Positions 51,167-61,021 of a DNA stretch of 64,000 nt are shown one piece after another. Source of the stretch: Bacillota bacterium (GTDB lineage Bacteria > Bacillota > Limnochordia > Darwinibacteriales > DTU012); contig DURM01000089.1 of the NCBI GenBank assembly GCA_012837335.1, forward strand, positions 1 to 64,000, written 5' to 3'. The notes below the pieces were generated by a model, which saw only the letters and a program-made list of their open reading frames with translations, had not been told where the DNA came from and searched no databases. The position numbers and the translations under genes are program-made. Within the stretch, counting starts at the first letter, position 1. Each line of letters opens with the position of its first letter.

Positions 51167-51895
51167 GTGATTAAGCTGGAGCATGTCAATAAAACATATG
51201 GCGGTGGTGTCAAAGCGGTTGATAATCTTTCTTTAACTGTACCTCCGGGAGAGATTTTTGGGTTTTTGGGTCCGAATGGTGCGGGCAAAACCACTGCAAT
51301 CAAGTTAATTACCGGGATCTTAGCTCCTGACAGCGGTAGAATTGAAGTCAACGGCATAGACATTTCGGAGAATCCGCTCGAGGCTAAGAAACAGATCGGA
51401 TTCGTTCCGGATACTCCCAACATGTTTTTGCGGTTACGAGGAATTGAATACTTAAACTTTATGGGTGATATTTATGAAGTGCCCCTTGATGTGCGCAGGA
51501 CCAGAATTGCTGAATTAAGCGATCGGTTTGACATGACAGAGGTATTAAACGATCGCATCCAAAGCTATTCCCATGGAATGCGGCAGAAAATTATCATTAT
51601 CGGCGTACTGCTTCATGATCCAGCTGTTTGGATTTTAGATGAGCCCATGACAGGTCTTGACCCCCGCTCATCGTTTCTGTTAAAAGAAATGATGAGGGAG
51701 CATGTCAACAAGAATAAAACACTATTTTTCTCCACCCATGTGCTGGATGTGGCAGAAAAACTCTGCGATCGAATTGCGATTATTAATCGCGGTAAAATCC
51801 TGTTCACAGGCGATATGACTGAGATGCGTGAGCATTTCCGGAAAAATGATTCCCTTGAGAAATTCTTCTTGGAGTTGACCGATAATGAGGAATAA
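51167..51895 (+). CDS. ABC-2 type transporter ATPase
   Basis: 242-aa ATPase. Walker A GPNGAGKTT (about 38), signature YSHGMRQKI, Walker B VWILDEPMTGLD and STHVLD switch are present. It belongs to the drug/EcsA-like ABC-2 exporter group. The GTG start follows GGGAGGG. It overlaps the permease gene by 11 nt and so forms an exporter with it; the substrate is unknown. Confidence 0.92.
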   Translation: MIKLEHVNKTYGGGVKAVDNLSLTVPPGEIFGFLGPNGAGKTTAIKLITGILAPDSGRIEVNGIDISENPLEAKKQIGFVPDTPNMFLRLRGIEYLNFMGDIYEVPLDVRRTRIAELSDRFDMTEVLNDRIQSYSHGMRQKIIIIGVLLHDPAVWILDEPMTGLDPRSSFLLKEMMREHVNKNKTLFFSTHVLDVAEKLCDRIAIINRGKILFTGDMTEMREHFRKNDSLEKFFLELTDNEE

Positions 51896-53561
51896 GACGT
51901 TTGTGTTAACAAAAGTTTTATTAAAAAACGGCGGCGGTATCGATTTTGGTTTTAAGAGGGGCAGCAAATGGTCCTGGGTTTTAATGGCAGCGTTCTTCCT
52001 CGTTTTTATCCCGATTGCTCTCTTTGCTTTTTTAGAATTGATCGGTTTACTTTACCAAGGGTTAGCTGTAATTGGTCAGGAAAGCGTAATTATTAGTTGG
52101 GGCTTGGCGATAAGTTCCCTGATCATTTTCATCTTCGGGATCTTTCATATTCTCAGCACTTTTTACTTTGCAAATGATGTTGAAAACTTTCTGCCTCTGC
52201 CGGTAAAGCCGCGGGAGATTGTGGGCGCCAAGTTTTTCACAGTAGTACTGTATGAATATTTGTTAGTCGGATTTGTATTTCTGCCGATTCTTGTTTACTA
52301 TGGTATTCAGCAAAAAGCTGGTATACTTTTCTATCTGTACGGCTTAATCATTACAGTATTTCTGCCAATTGTGCCCTTGGTGCTGGCGGCATTCTTGGTG
52401 ATGCTGGTGATGCGGGTTACTAATCTGGGACGCTACCGGGAAATGCTCAAGATTGGGGGAGGTCTGCTGAGTTTTGCTCTTGGTGTGAGCATTAACTTTT
52501 TTCTGCAGCGATTTGATACAATTACACCAGAAATGCTGCAGCAGATGATTCTTGATGACAGAAATGCTCTCTCGATGCTTCAGACCAGGCTGTTTCCCAG
52601 TGTGCAGTGGGCGTTGAAATCGCTGATCAATTTCGAAATTGCCAGCGGTTTGACTAATCTGCTGATATTTGCCGCTCTGTCAGCGGCCGCGTTTTTAGTG
52701 CTGCTGTTTTTCGCGGAGCTGATCTATTTTAAAGGTGTAATTGGGATCTCTGAATCGGGCTCACGGCGCCACCGCATCAAAGCTGACCAGGTTGGCGGGC
52801 TCGTTAAACAGCGGACACCGATCCTATCTTATCTTTTATTGGAGATGAAGATTTTAATCCGCACGCCGATCTATTTTCTCAACTGTGTGGTAATAAATTT
52901 TGTCTGGCCGCTATTTTTAATTATGGGACTGTTCTTTTCTTCCAATGAAGCCGAAGTTGGTTTTGTTGAGAGACTTGGAACGCTTTCCGGCATTCTTCAG
53001 GAACCAGAAATAGCGGGCATAGTCTTTGGTGTTGTATTGGGAATAGCGGCCATTCTCGGCGGGAGCAATGGTATTACAGCTACCGCTATTTCTCGGGAAG
53101 GGCAGCAGTTATATGTTAAGCATATCCCGATGCGTTATCAAGAACAGTTGATCGCTAAGCTTTTATCGGGGGTAGTGTTCAGCTACGCCGGATTTCTTCT
53201 CATGGTTATACCAGCAGCGGTGCTGATCAAAGCTCCGGTTTATTTTACGATTTTGGTTCTAGCCGCCAGTTTTGCTGCCATGCTTTTAACCGGTATGATG
53301 GGGCTGATGATAGATCTGCTCAATCCTAAGCTGGATTGGGACACTGAGCAGATGGCAGTTAAGCAGAATATGAATTTACTGTATAATATGCTGGCTAGTA
53401 TGGTGATAGGATTTGGCCTGATTGCTTTAACCTTTATGCTGAGATTAGAAATAGCGGCCGCTGCAGTACTATTTTCAGGAATTGTAATCCTAGGTTGTGC
53501 TGGAATGTACTATTTGATGAAAACCTACGGAACGGTTAGATTTCGCGAGCTTGAAGGATGA
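51885..53561 (+). CDS. ABC-2 type transporter permease (large, about 12 TM)
   Basis: 558-aa membrane protein with about twelve hydrophobic segments. Features include FYFANDVENFLPLPVKPREIVGAKF near residue 95, LSYLLLEMKILIRTPIYFLN in the middle and GGSNGITATAISREGQQLYV, all typical of large clostridial ABC-2 permeases such as YthQ-like proteins. The exported substrate is unknown. It starts at ATG 51885 within the ATPase gene and overlaps the pseudouridine synthase by 4 nt. Confidence 0.85.
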   Translation: MRNKTFVLTKVLLKNGGGIDFGFKRGSKWSWVLMAAFFLVFIPIALFAFLELIGLLYQGLAVIGQESVIISWGLAISSLIIFIFGIFHILSTFYFANDVENFLPLPVKPREIVGAKFFTVVLYEYLLVGFVFLPILVYYGIQQKAGILFYLYGLIITVFLPIVPLVLAAFLVMLVMRVTNLGRYREMLKIGGGLLSFALGVSINFFLQRFDTITPEMLQQMILDDRNALSMLQTRLFPSVQWALKSLINFEIASGLTNLLIFAALSAAAFLVLLFFAELIYFKGVIGISESGSRRHRIKADQVGGLVKQRTPILSYLLLEMKILIRTPIYFLNCVVINFVWPLFLIMGLFFSSNEAEVGFVERLGTLSGILQEPEIAGIVFGVVLGIAAILGGSNGITATAISREGQQLYVKHIPMRYQEQLIAKLLSGVVFSYAGFLLMVIPAAVLIKAPVYFTILVLAASFAAMLLTGMMGLMIDLLNPKLDWDTEQMAVKQNMNLLYNMLASMVIGFGLIALTFMLRLEIAAAAVLFSGIVILGCAGMYYLMKTYGTVRFRELEG

Positions 53562-54250
53562 ATTTGATGCTGTCTATTCCAATAATCTATGAGGACAACC
53601 ATTTATTGGTGGTGGAGAAACCGGTTAATGTGCTGTCTCAGGCAGATCGCACTGGTGATCCCGATATGCTGACTTTGTTGAAGCAGGATCTAAAGGAGCG
53701 CTACAATAAACCGGGGAATGTGTATCTTGGCTTAGTGCACCGCCTTGACCGCCCGGTGGGAGGTGTGATGGTTTTTGCCAAGACTTCGAAGGCAGCCGGA
53801 CGCCTTTCCAAGCAGTTTGTTGATGGAAGTTTTGAGAAGATCTACCTGGCCGTTGTTCACGGCAGACCTAAAAAATCTGCTGGACAGCTTGTCCATTATT
53901 TAAAGAAAGATAGAGAACTTAATAAGGTTGCGGCGAGTGCTGGAGAGGTTTCCGGCAGCAGAAAAGCTGTTTTGAATTACCAGGTGCTGGAAAGCCAAAA
54001 GGGATGCAGTCTTGTGCGGATAGAGCTGATAACCGGACGCCCGCATCAGATTCGTGCGCAGTTTGCAGCCGAGGGTACTCCGTTGATTGGAGACCAGAAG
54101 TACGGCATTCCGACTAAAGATCATGTTCAAATCGCTTTGTGGTCTTGTCAGGTGGGGTTCAGCCATCCAACATTAAAAGAATGGATGACCTTTAAGCTTC
54201 TGCCTCCGACCAGGCTGTATCCGTGGAATCAATTTAATTGGGATTACTAA
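53558..54250 (+). CDS. RluA-family RNA pseudouridine synthase
   Basis: 230-aa enzyme that isomerises uridine in rRNA or tRNA. The catalytic Asp is in VHRLDRPVGG (about 66), with the N-terminal YEDNHLLVVEKPVNVLSQ and the later LITGRPHQIRAQ and GDQKYG motifs. It lacks an S4 domain, like short RluA/YjbO-type members. ATG 53558 overlaps the permease stop, indicating coupling. Confidence 0.92.
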   Translation: MNLMLSIPIIYEDNHLLVVEKPVNVLSQADRTGDPDMLTLLKQDLKERYNKPGNVYLGLVHRLDRPVGGVMVFAKTSKAAGRLSKQFVDGSFEKIYLAVVHGRPKKSAGQLVHYLKKDRELNKVAASAGEVSGSRKAVLNYQVLESQKGCSLVRIELITGRPHQIRAQFAAEGTPLIGDQKYGIPTKDHVQIALWSCQVGFSHPTLKEWMTFKLLPPTRLYPWNQFNWDY

Positions 54251-54264
54251 ATGGTGGTGTGACT

Positions 54265-54801
54265 ATGAAAGTTTATCAGAAACCGGTAATTGTAGTAAGC
54301 AGATGCTTGAGTTTTGACGCCTGCCGCTATGATGGAGCTCGGATCGAGGCAGATTTTATCCAGGAACTAGAACCTTTTGTAGAATTTATTCCTGTCTGTC
54401 CGGAAGTGGGAATAGGGCTCTCTGTTCCCAGGGACCCGATCTGCATCTATAAGACCGATCAGGGTTTACGATTAATCCAGCCCTCCACAGATCGGGATTT
54501 GACAGATGAGATGATTGGTTTTGCCGAAGGCTTTCTGGAAGATTTGGAGCATGTGGATGGATTTATCCTCAAAAGCCGCTCTCCTTCCTGCGGAATAGAG
54601 GACTGTAAGCTCTTTGCTGTCGACTCGCCCGAAGAGCCCATTGGAAGTATCAGCGGTTTTTTCGCAGCTGAGGTATTAAAGAAATACCCTAGATGCAGAG
54701 TAATCTCGGAAAAGGACATGCTTGATCCGGAGCTGAGGCAGGCTTTTCTTCAGGAAATTCTTACTGCAGTGCGGGAGCGGGCTGTAAAGCCTGTGGAATA
54801 G
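54265..54801 (+). CDS. DUF523 family protein
   Basis: 178-aa protein with conserved cysteines in SRCLSFDACRYDG, PVCPEVGIGL and SRSPSCGIEDC, the DUF523 pattern. Family members are probably metal or Fe-S proteins of unknown activity. I chose ATG 54265; the frame begins 9 codons upstream inside the pseudouridine synthase gene. It is the last gene of the exporter operon; a terminator follows. Confidence 0.88.
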   Translation: MKVYQKPVIVVSRCLSFDACRYDGARIEADFIQELEPFVEFIPVCPEVGIGLSVPRDPICIYKTDQGLRLIQPSTDRDLTDEMIGFAEGFLEDLEHVDGFILKSRSPSCGIEDCKLFAVDSPEEPIGSISGFFAAEVLKKYPRCRVISEKDMLDPELRQAFLQEILTAVRERAVKPVE

Positions 54802-54845
54802 ATTGGATTAGAGAAAATCGAATCTTTTTCTGGCTTTATGTAAAG

Positions 54846-54876
54846 GATGGGATAGAGGACGCCCGTCTTTTTTTTT
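54846..54876 (+). terminator. Probable intrinsic terminator after the DUF523 gene
   Basis: GATGGG pairs with CCCGTC (one G-T pair) and is followed by T9. Confidence 0.65.
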
Positions 54877-54953
54877 GTTTGCCAATTTTCTCTAATAAAT
54901 TTTACCAATTTGGGTAATGCTCTATCTGAAGATGGTTTTAGGTGGTGGTGTGA

Positions 54954-56264
54954 GTGAGAATACTGGTCTTGTCTTGGGAATACCCGCCTAAGATTGTAGG
55001 CGGGCTGGCCCGCGCAGTTGCTGATTTATCCGAGGCAATGGCTGCTCGGGGCCATGATGTCTGCGTGATTTCCGGCGATTATCCTCAGGGAAGCAGCTCT
55101 GAGTTTCGGGAAGGGGTAAGGGTAGAGCGAGTGAACACAGAGCACCCACAGCCGCTGAATTTTCTTGATTCAGTTTTTTATTTTAATTACCAAGTGATCG
55201 AACGTGCTCTTAAACTGTGGTCTAGTGGTTGGCACTGGGATGTGGTGCATGCCCATGACTGGTTGGTTGGGCACGCCGCCAAAGTGCTAAAACATGGGTT
55301 TGGCTGTCCAATGATCGCCACAATCCATGCGACAGAGTGGGGGCGCAATAATGGACTGCACAATGATCTGCAGCGGCATATCAGCGATGTGGAGTGGTGG
55401 CTGACCTACGAAGCCTATGCCGTCATCTGCTGCAGCTTTTATATGTGCGGAGAGCTTCAGCGCATATTCCAAGTGCCCCAGGATAAAATAATGGTTATAC
55501 CCAATGGCGTCAAGGCGGACAAATTCACCAGCACTGTGAAAGATTTGACAGCTTTTAGAAGTAAATATGCCAGTCCAGAAGAGAGAATTGTTTTTTTTAT
55601 AGGGCGGCTGGTCTACGAGAAAGGGGTACAGGTGCTGTTGGACGCTGTGCCTAAGGTGCTGGCGCGGATACCTGATGCCAAGTTTATTGTTGCTGGTGCA
55701 GGACCAAATGAAAAAGAACTCCGGCACAGGGCGGCAGCGATGGGTGCAGCTGACAGAGTTATTTTTGTCGGATTTGTAGATGATCAGATTAGAAACAGCT
55801 TTTACCGCATAGCGAATGCAGCGGTTTTTCCCAGTTTATATGAGCCTTTCGGAATTGTGGCTTTGGAAGCTATGGCAGCTGGTACACCGGTGGTGGTAAG
55901 CGATATTGGAGGTTTTGCCGAAATCGTACAGCACGGAAAAAATGGTTTAACCACCTACGTGGGCAACAGCCAGTCTTTGGCAGATAATATTGTGGCTATC
56001 CTGGACGCTCCTGCCTTAGCCAAGAAGCTGCGGGATCAGGCCTATGAAGATGTTACCACCAAGTATCAGTGGAGTAGAATTGCTGAGCAGACAGAGGAGG
56101 TGTTTAACCAAGTCATCAGCCGCAGCGCGTTGGAGGATGGGCGGGATTTCAACTCCAGGATGGCTAACTTGCCTCGCTATGATCGCTATCAGCAGACAGG
56201 CGATTATCTGGACCTTATCATAGCTAAGTCAGCGCAGAGAAGACTGAGGAGGGACAAAGAATGA
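54954..56264 (+). CDS. GT4 glycosyltransferase (glycogen/alpha-glucan synthase-like)
   Basis: 436-aa GT-B enzyme that probably elongates alpha-1,4-glucan. The N-terminal glycine loop [34 protein letters not shown] and the EX7E donor motif [12 protein letters not shown] are visible. It resembles archaeal and Thermotoga-type glycogen synthases in GT4 rather than GT5 GlgA. The donor (ADP- or UDP-glucose) is unknown. The GTG start follows GGTGGTGG. It is the first gene of the glucan operon and overlaps the next by 4 nt. Confidence 0.87.
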   Translation: MRILVLSWEYPPKIVGGLARAVADLSEAMAARGHDVCVISGDYPQGSSSEFREGVRVERVNTEHPQPLNFLDSVFYFNYQVIERALKLWSSGWHWDVVHAHDWLVGHAAKVLKHGFGCPMIATIHATEWGRNNGLHNDLQRHISDVEWWLTYEAYAVICCSFYMCGELQRIFQVPQDKIMVIPNGVKADKFTSTVKDLTAFRSKYASPEERIVFFIGRLVYEKGVQVLLDAVPKVLARIPDAKFIVAGAGPNEKELRHRAAAMGAADRVIFVGFVDDQIRNSFYRIANAAVFPSLYEPFGIVALEAMAAGTPVVVSDIGGFAEIVQHGKNGLTTYVGNSQSLADNIVAILDAPALAKKLRDQAYEDVTTKYQWSRIAEQTEEVFNQVISRSALEDGRDFNSRMANLPRYDRYQQTGDYLDLIIAKSAQRRLRRDKE

Positions 56265-58639
56265 AAGCGGTTATTATGGCCGGGGGCGAGGGTACACGGC
56301 TGCGCCCGCTGACATGCACCATGCCCAAGCCGATGGTTCCTGTCGTCAATAAACCGATGATGGAACATATTCTTGATCTGCTGAAGAAGCACGATTTTCA
56401 TGAGATCGCCAGCACCTTATGGTACATGCCGGAGGTAATTCAAGATTATTTTGGGGATGGCAGCAATTATAATGTTTCTATCGAATATTTCATTGAACCC
56501 AAACAATTGGGGACAGCCGGGAGTGTTAAGAATGCGGAGAGCTTCCTTGATGAAACCTTCATTGTTGTCAGCGGTGACTGCCTGACAGATATCAATCTCC
56601 AATTCGCTGTTGATTTTCACCGTCGAAAAGGCGCCTTAGTAACCATAGTATTGACTGAGGTACCCAATCCTCTCAGCTACGGGGTAGTTATTACTGATGA
56701 GAAGGGCAGGATCGTTCGGTTTGTAGAAAAACCCTCCTGGAGTGAGGTTTTCAGCGACACAGTTAATACCGGAATCTATATTATAGAACCGGAAGCGCTT
56801 ACCCAAATTCCTAAGAATGAAAAATTTGATTTCAGCCAGGACTTATTTCCTAAATTGCTTGAGCAAGGGGCTCCGCTGTATGGCTATACAGCGGATGGCT
56901 ACTGGTCCGATGTGGGCGGCTTAGAAGCCTACCGCCAAGCTCAGTATGACTGCTTGTCAGGTCAGGTTAAGATTGAACTGCCGGAAGCGCAAAGCAGCAG
57001 TATTTGGATCGATATTGATGCTGATATTGCCGATGATGTCCAGATTACCGGACCTGTTTACATCGGAAAGGATGCAAAAATAACGTCGGGCTGTTGCATC
57101 GGCCCGTACACTGTGATCAGCAGCTGCTGTCAGCTTGATCCCGGTGCGGATATTAAACGAAGTGTGCTGTGGCCGCATGTAAAGGTGGGCGCAGACTCCC
57201 AGCTGCGAGGTGCAGTTTTAGCAAGTAATGCATGTGTTGGAGCAAAGACGCAAGTCTACGAAGGGTCGATAGTGGGAGAGAAATCGATCATAGGCTCAAG
57301 AACGATAATTGAACCAAATGTTAAAATCTGGCCCCACAAACAAATTGCCGCTGGTTCTCGTCTGAGCGACAGTGTGGTTTGGGGCAGTCACAGCGAATCA
57401 ACTCTATTTACCAAAGATGGCATCAAAGGGGATATCCGCACATCCTTGACTCCAGAGAAGATTGTGCGGTTCGGATTGGCTTATGGAGCCTTTGTCGGTA
57501 GAGGTGGAGCAGTACTTGTCAGCAGCGATGGCAGTGAGCTTGGACGGGTTGCAAAACGAGCCCTTATTTCCGGCTTGCTGGCTGCCGGAATTAATGTCTA
57601 TGATACCGGCAGCGTTCACGGTATTCTTGCGCGCTTCGGTGTCAGCTATATCAAAGTGGATGGCGGTCTCCACTGCCGGACATTGGTCGAACAGGAAAAC
57701 TCAGTAAACATTATCTGCTGGGACCAGCATGGATACTGGCTGTCTAAGGATGAGCAGCGCAGAATTGAGAATCTTTTCTTGCGTGAGGATTTCCCACGCG
57801 TCGGCGCTGCCGAAATTGGAGCTTTGGCGTATGTCCCCAAATTGGCCGAGCAGTATATTGCGAGTGCAGCAAAACTATACGCCCCTTATCTACAGGGTTT
57901 TCGATTAAAGATCTCTGGGGATGAGCAGGAACTGGCAGATCTGGCTGGGCAGTTTTTAACCAGGGCAGGATGCAGCATAGTTCGCGATGACCCAGAGCTT
58001 ATAATTCGGATAGCAGATCAGCAGTGGGAAATAGCTGATCCCAGCGGCAGCGCATTAACAGATGATCAGTGGTGGGAGCTGTTTATCTATAACCAAAAGC
58101 TTAAAAGTCAAGACCGGGTTGCTGTGCCAGTTCATGTTTCCAACCATGTGGCGAAAACAGCCAAACAGCAGAATATGGAAGTTGTCTGGACTAAAACTGA
58201 CCCGAGAGTGTGGATGGAAATTGCTTCAGAGCTTGGCAATGTTCGGGTAGACCCTGAAAGCGAAATAGAGTATTTTCCTTTTATTGATCCGCTAGTCAGC
58301 ATCGGTGAAGCTTTAAGTTACTTAAGACAAACTGGTACAACCCTTGATGAGATTCGTTTTGAAAGTACCCAAAACCGTGCTTATAAAACGGTCTACTGCC
58401 CATGGGAGAGTAAAGGCAGAGTTATGCGGAGCATGATTTCGGCGGCCGATCTTGAAACGGCTGAGTTTTTGGATGGTATTCGATATTACCTTGACAGCGG
58501 CTGGGCGCTGGTGGTACCAGACGGTGATGAACCCCTATTTCATGTTTTTTGTGAAGCTCAAACCAGCGAAGAGGCGGACGCCCTAGCCCAGGTCTATGCT
58601 GACCAGATTGAAAACTTTCTTTTAGGAGGGGAAGCATAA
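56261..58639 (+). CDS. Sugar nucleotidyltransferase fused to hexapeptide and degenerate phosphohexomutase domains
   Basis: 792-aa fusion. Residues 1-230 form a nucleotidyltransferase with [11 protein letters not shown] and the metal-binding [10 protein letters not shown] left-handed beta-helix (about 240-385) follows, then a phosphomannomutase/phosphoglucomutase-like region. In that region the serine loop reads [11 protein letters not shown] without the usual Ser-Pro or SHNP, and the metal loop DxDxDR is not seen, so mutase activity looks lost. The family is usually annotated as mannose-1-phosphate guanylyltransferase; in this operon it may make the glucosyl donor. ATG 56261 overlaps the GT4 stop. 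Confidence 0.87.
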   Translation: MKAVIMAGGEGTRLRPLTCTMPKPMVPVVNKPMMEHILDLLKKHDFHEIASTLWYMPEVIQDYFGDGSNYNVSIEYFIEPKQLGTAGSVKNAESFLDETFIVVSGDCLTDINLQFAVDFHRRKGALVTIVLTEVPNPLSYGVVITDEKGRIVRFVEKPSWSEVFSDTVNTGIYIIEPEALTQIPKNEKFDFSQDLFPKLLEQGAPLYGYTADGYWSDVGGLEAYRQAQYDCLSGQVKIELPEAQSSSIWIDIDADIADDVQITGPVYIGKDAKITSGCCIGPYTVISSCCQLDPGADIKRSVLWPHVKVGADSQLRGAVLASNACVGAKTQVYEGSIVGEKSIIGSRTIIEPNVKIWPHKQIAAGSRLSDSVVWGSHSESTLFTKDGIKGDIRTSLTPEKIVRFGLAYGAFVGRGGAVLVSSDGSELGRVAKRALISGLLAAGINVYDTGSVHGILARFGVSYIKVDGGLHCRTLVEQENSVNIICWDQHGYWLSKDEQRRIENLFLREDFPRVGAAEIGALAYVPKLAEQYIASAAKLYAPYLQGFRLKISGDEQELADLAGQFLTRAGCSIVRDDPELIIRIADQQWEIADPSGSALTDDQWWELFIYNQKLKSQDRVAVPVHVSNHVAKTAKQQNMEVVWTKTDPRVWMEIASELGNVRVDPESEIEYFPFIDPLVSIGEALSYLRQTGTTLDEIRFESTQNRAYKTVYCPWESKGRVMRSMISAADLETAEFLDGIRYYLDSGWALVVPDGDEPLFHVFCEAQTSEEADALAQVYADQIENFLLGGEA

Positions 58640-59377
58640 TTGAGCATATTACAACCATCCGGATTTACGCCTCCTATACCTGATGCATATGGAACACCTT
58701 ATTTGGTGTGCTTGGTTAAGAATGTACATTGGGTCTACGTCTTCTGGGAACTTACTGATGACCTTCTGAACAAGGCTCGACAGGATTTAGGGGAGGATCC
58801 TTCTGCGCGCATAGTCCTCAGAGTTTGGATGGGAGAAGCATTTGAACGGCAGGTTGTCTGCGATCTGCCTCTTGAAGCGAATCTGGGAGCGCAGTATGTC
58901 CATCTGCCGCAACCGGGCAGTGCTTATCAGATGGAAATCCTGCTGGTGGGCTCTCAGGGATCGGTTTCGCTTCTAGCTTCCAATTTTGTAGTTACACCCT
59001 TTGGCGGAGTATGCGCTGTCGAGGATGAAAACTGGGCAAGCATTGAGGACTTGTACACCCAGTACGCATTTAAAGCGGCGGGAGAGCAGTTAAGCTCGCC
59101 CCAGCTTTGGCATATTTCCAGTCAGATGTACAAGCCGCCTCAACCCGCTGACGAACTAGAGTTAATCGTTGATACAGAACTGGTTATTTATGGAAAAACA
59201 GCGCCCGATGCGGTGGTCTTTATTCAGGGTGAGGCTGTGCCTACCAATCCTGACGGATCGTTTACCGTAAGATACGCGTTGCCTGAAGGCTGCACAATCT
59301 TTCCTATCAAGGCAGTCAGCAGAGATGGTAAGCAAAAACAAACAATCGTGCCGCTGATAACGAAGGAAACATATTAA
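58640..59377 (+). CDS. DUF4912 protein
   Basis: 245-aa protein lacking a signal peptide. The N-terminal half matches DUF4912 (YLVCLVKNVHWVYVFWEL and LEANLGAQYVHL); the C-terminal half has an Ig-like/carbohydrate-binding look (LVIYGKTAPDAVVFIQGE). DUF4912 genes often neighbour GH57 and alpha-glucan genes in Bacillota, so a glucan-binding role is likely but unproven. The TTG start abuts the previous stop after TAGGAGGGG. Confidence 0.83.
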   Translation: MSILQPSGFTPPIPDAYGTPYLVCLVKNVHWVYVFWELTDDLLNKARQDLGEDPSARIVLRVWMGEAFERQVVCDLPLEANLGAQYVHLPQPGSAYQMEILLVGSQGSVSLLASNFVVTPFGGVCAVEDENWASIEDLYTQYAFKAAGEQLSSPQLWHISSQMYKPPQPADELELIVDTELVIYGKTAPDAVVFIQGEAVPTNPDGSFTVRYALPEGCTIFPIKAVSRDGKQKQTIVPLITKETY

Positions 59378-59393
59378 AAGGGGAATTACACGA

Positions 59394-61007
59394 ATGAAGC
59401 AGGCAAAAGGAATTCTTGCGATCATACTCCACGCCCATCTGCCGTTTGTCCGGCATCCGGAGAGAGAAAAGACCCTCGAGGAATTATGGCTGTTTGAAGC
59501 GATCACAGAAACATACCTACCGCTTTTGTCCATGTTTGAACGGCTGGTTGGGGAGCAGGTGCCTTTTAAGCTGACTATGTCGATTACTCCTACGCTAGGT
59601 TCAATGCTCCGGGATCCGCTTTTAATCGAGCGCTACATCAAGCATCTCAATAGTTTAATCGAACTGAGCGAAAAAGAACTGGAGCGAACCCGCTTTCAGT
59701 CTCAGTTTTATCCTCTGGCTCAGATGTACCATGAATTGTTTCAAACCAGCCGCAGACTGTTTGAGGAGCAGTATCGATGTGATTTGGTCGCTGCTTTTGC
59801 TGAGTTTCAGGAACTGGGTGTGCTGGAGATTATTGCATCCGGGGCTACTCATGGCTTTTTACCGCTGATGGATCAAGAGCAGGCAGTCGAGGCGCAGATT
59901 AGGCTTGGCGTTGATTGGTACCGCCAGCAGTTTCACCGCGATCCGGAAGGTATGTGGCTGCCGGAGTGCGGTTATGCACCTGGAATGGATCGATATCTCC
60001 ATAAACATGGAATCAAATATGTCATTTTAGATACCCACGGTGTGCTCCACAGTAAGCCGCGTCCGCGTTATGCCGTATTTGCGCCAGTCGTGACCGAATC
60101 GGGAGTGGCTTTTTTTGGCCGGGATGTGGAAAGTTCCAAGCAGGTGTGGAGTTCCACGGAAGGGTATCCCGGGGATTACCATTACCGGGAGTTTTATCGC
60201 GATATCGGATTTGATTTAGACTATGATTATATCCGACCGTATTTGTACAGCGATCATCGCGGCCATACCGGGATTAAATATTATAAAATTACCGGCCCCA
60301 CCGATCATAAGCAGCCCTATTGTCCTAAGGCTGCCCGGGAAAAAGCAGCCGAGCATGCTGGGAACTTTATGTTTAACCGCGAAAAACAGGTTGAGTATCT
60401 CTGTCAGCATATGGAGCGCGAGCCAATTATCACTGCGCCGTACGATGCTGAGCTGTTCGGCCATTGGTGGTTCGAAGGTCCTCAGTGGCTTGAGTTTCTG
60501 ATCAAAAAAATCGCCTTCGATCAGACAACAATTAAATTAGGCACTCCTGGGGAATACTTAAAGCGATACCCTGTTAATCAGGTGGTCCAACCTTCGATGT
60601 CAAGCTGGGGATTTAATGGCTACAATGAGGTTTGGCTCGATAATACCAATGATTGGATTTACCGCCATCTTTCTTTGATGGCTAAAGCTATGATTGAACT
60701 GGCGAACTGTGAGAGTGATAACTCCCTGATTATCCGGGGCCTGAATCAAGCCGCCAGGGAGCTGCTGCTGGCTCAGAGCAGCGACTGGGCATTTATCATG
60801 AATGCAGGAACAATGACTGAATACGCGGTCAAAAGAACCCGCGAGCATATTTGTCAGTTTTGGGAGCTGGAGAAGCAGATTCGCTCCGGCAGAGTAGACT
60901 CGGATTATCTTTCCAAATTAGAAGCCAAAAATAATATTTTCCCCAATCTGGATTACCGCATTTATCGACAAGGAACTGCAGTAAAACTACCAGCACAGAT
61001 TATGTAA
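59394..61007 (+). CDS. GH57 1,4-alpha-glucan branching enzyme
   Basis: 537-aa GH57 hydrolase/transglycosidase with a C-terminal DUF1957 region, the branching-enzyme layout. Motif 1 is HAHLPFVRHPE, the nucleophile Glu is in MWLPECGY (about 189) and the acid Asp in APYDAELFGHWW (about 351). It makes alpha-1,6 branches on glucan made by the GT4 enzyme. GGGG precedes the ATG at 59394. The length is close to the 520-aa Thermus enzyme. Confidence 0.9.
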   Translation: MKQAKGILAIILHAHLPFVRHPEREKTLEELWLFEAITETYLPLLSMFERLVGEQVPFKLTMSITPTLGSMLRDPLLIERYIKHLNSLIELSEKELERTRFQSQFYPLAQMYHELFQTSRRLFEEQYRCDLVAAFAEFQELGVLEIIASGATHGFLPLMDQEQAVEAQIRLGVDWYRQQFHRDPEGMWLPECGYAPGMDRYLHKHGIKYVILDTHGVLHSKPRPRYAVFAPVVTESGVAFFGRDVESSKQVWSSTEGYPGDYHYREFYRDIGFDLDYDYIRPYLYSDHRGHTGIKYYKITGPTDHKQPYCPKAAREKAAEHAGNFMFNREKQVEYLCQHMEREPIITAPYDAELFGHWWFEGPQWLEFLIKKIAFDQTTIKLGTPGEYLKRYPVNQVVQPSMSSWGFNGYNEVWLDNTNDWIYRHLSLMAKAMIELANCESDNSLIIRGLNQAARELLLAQSSDWAFIMNAGTMTEYAVKRTREHICQFWELEKQIRSGRVDSDYLSKLEAKNNIFPNLDYRIYRQGTAVKLPAQIM

Positions 61008-61021
61008 AAGGAGTGAAAGTG

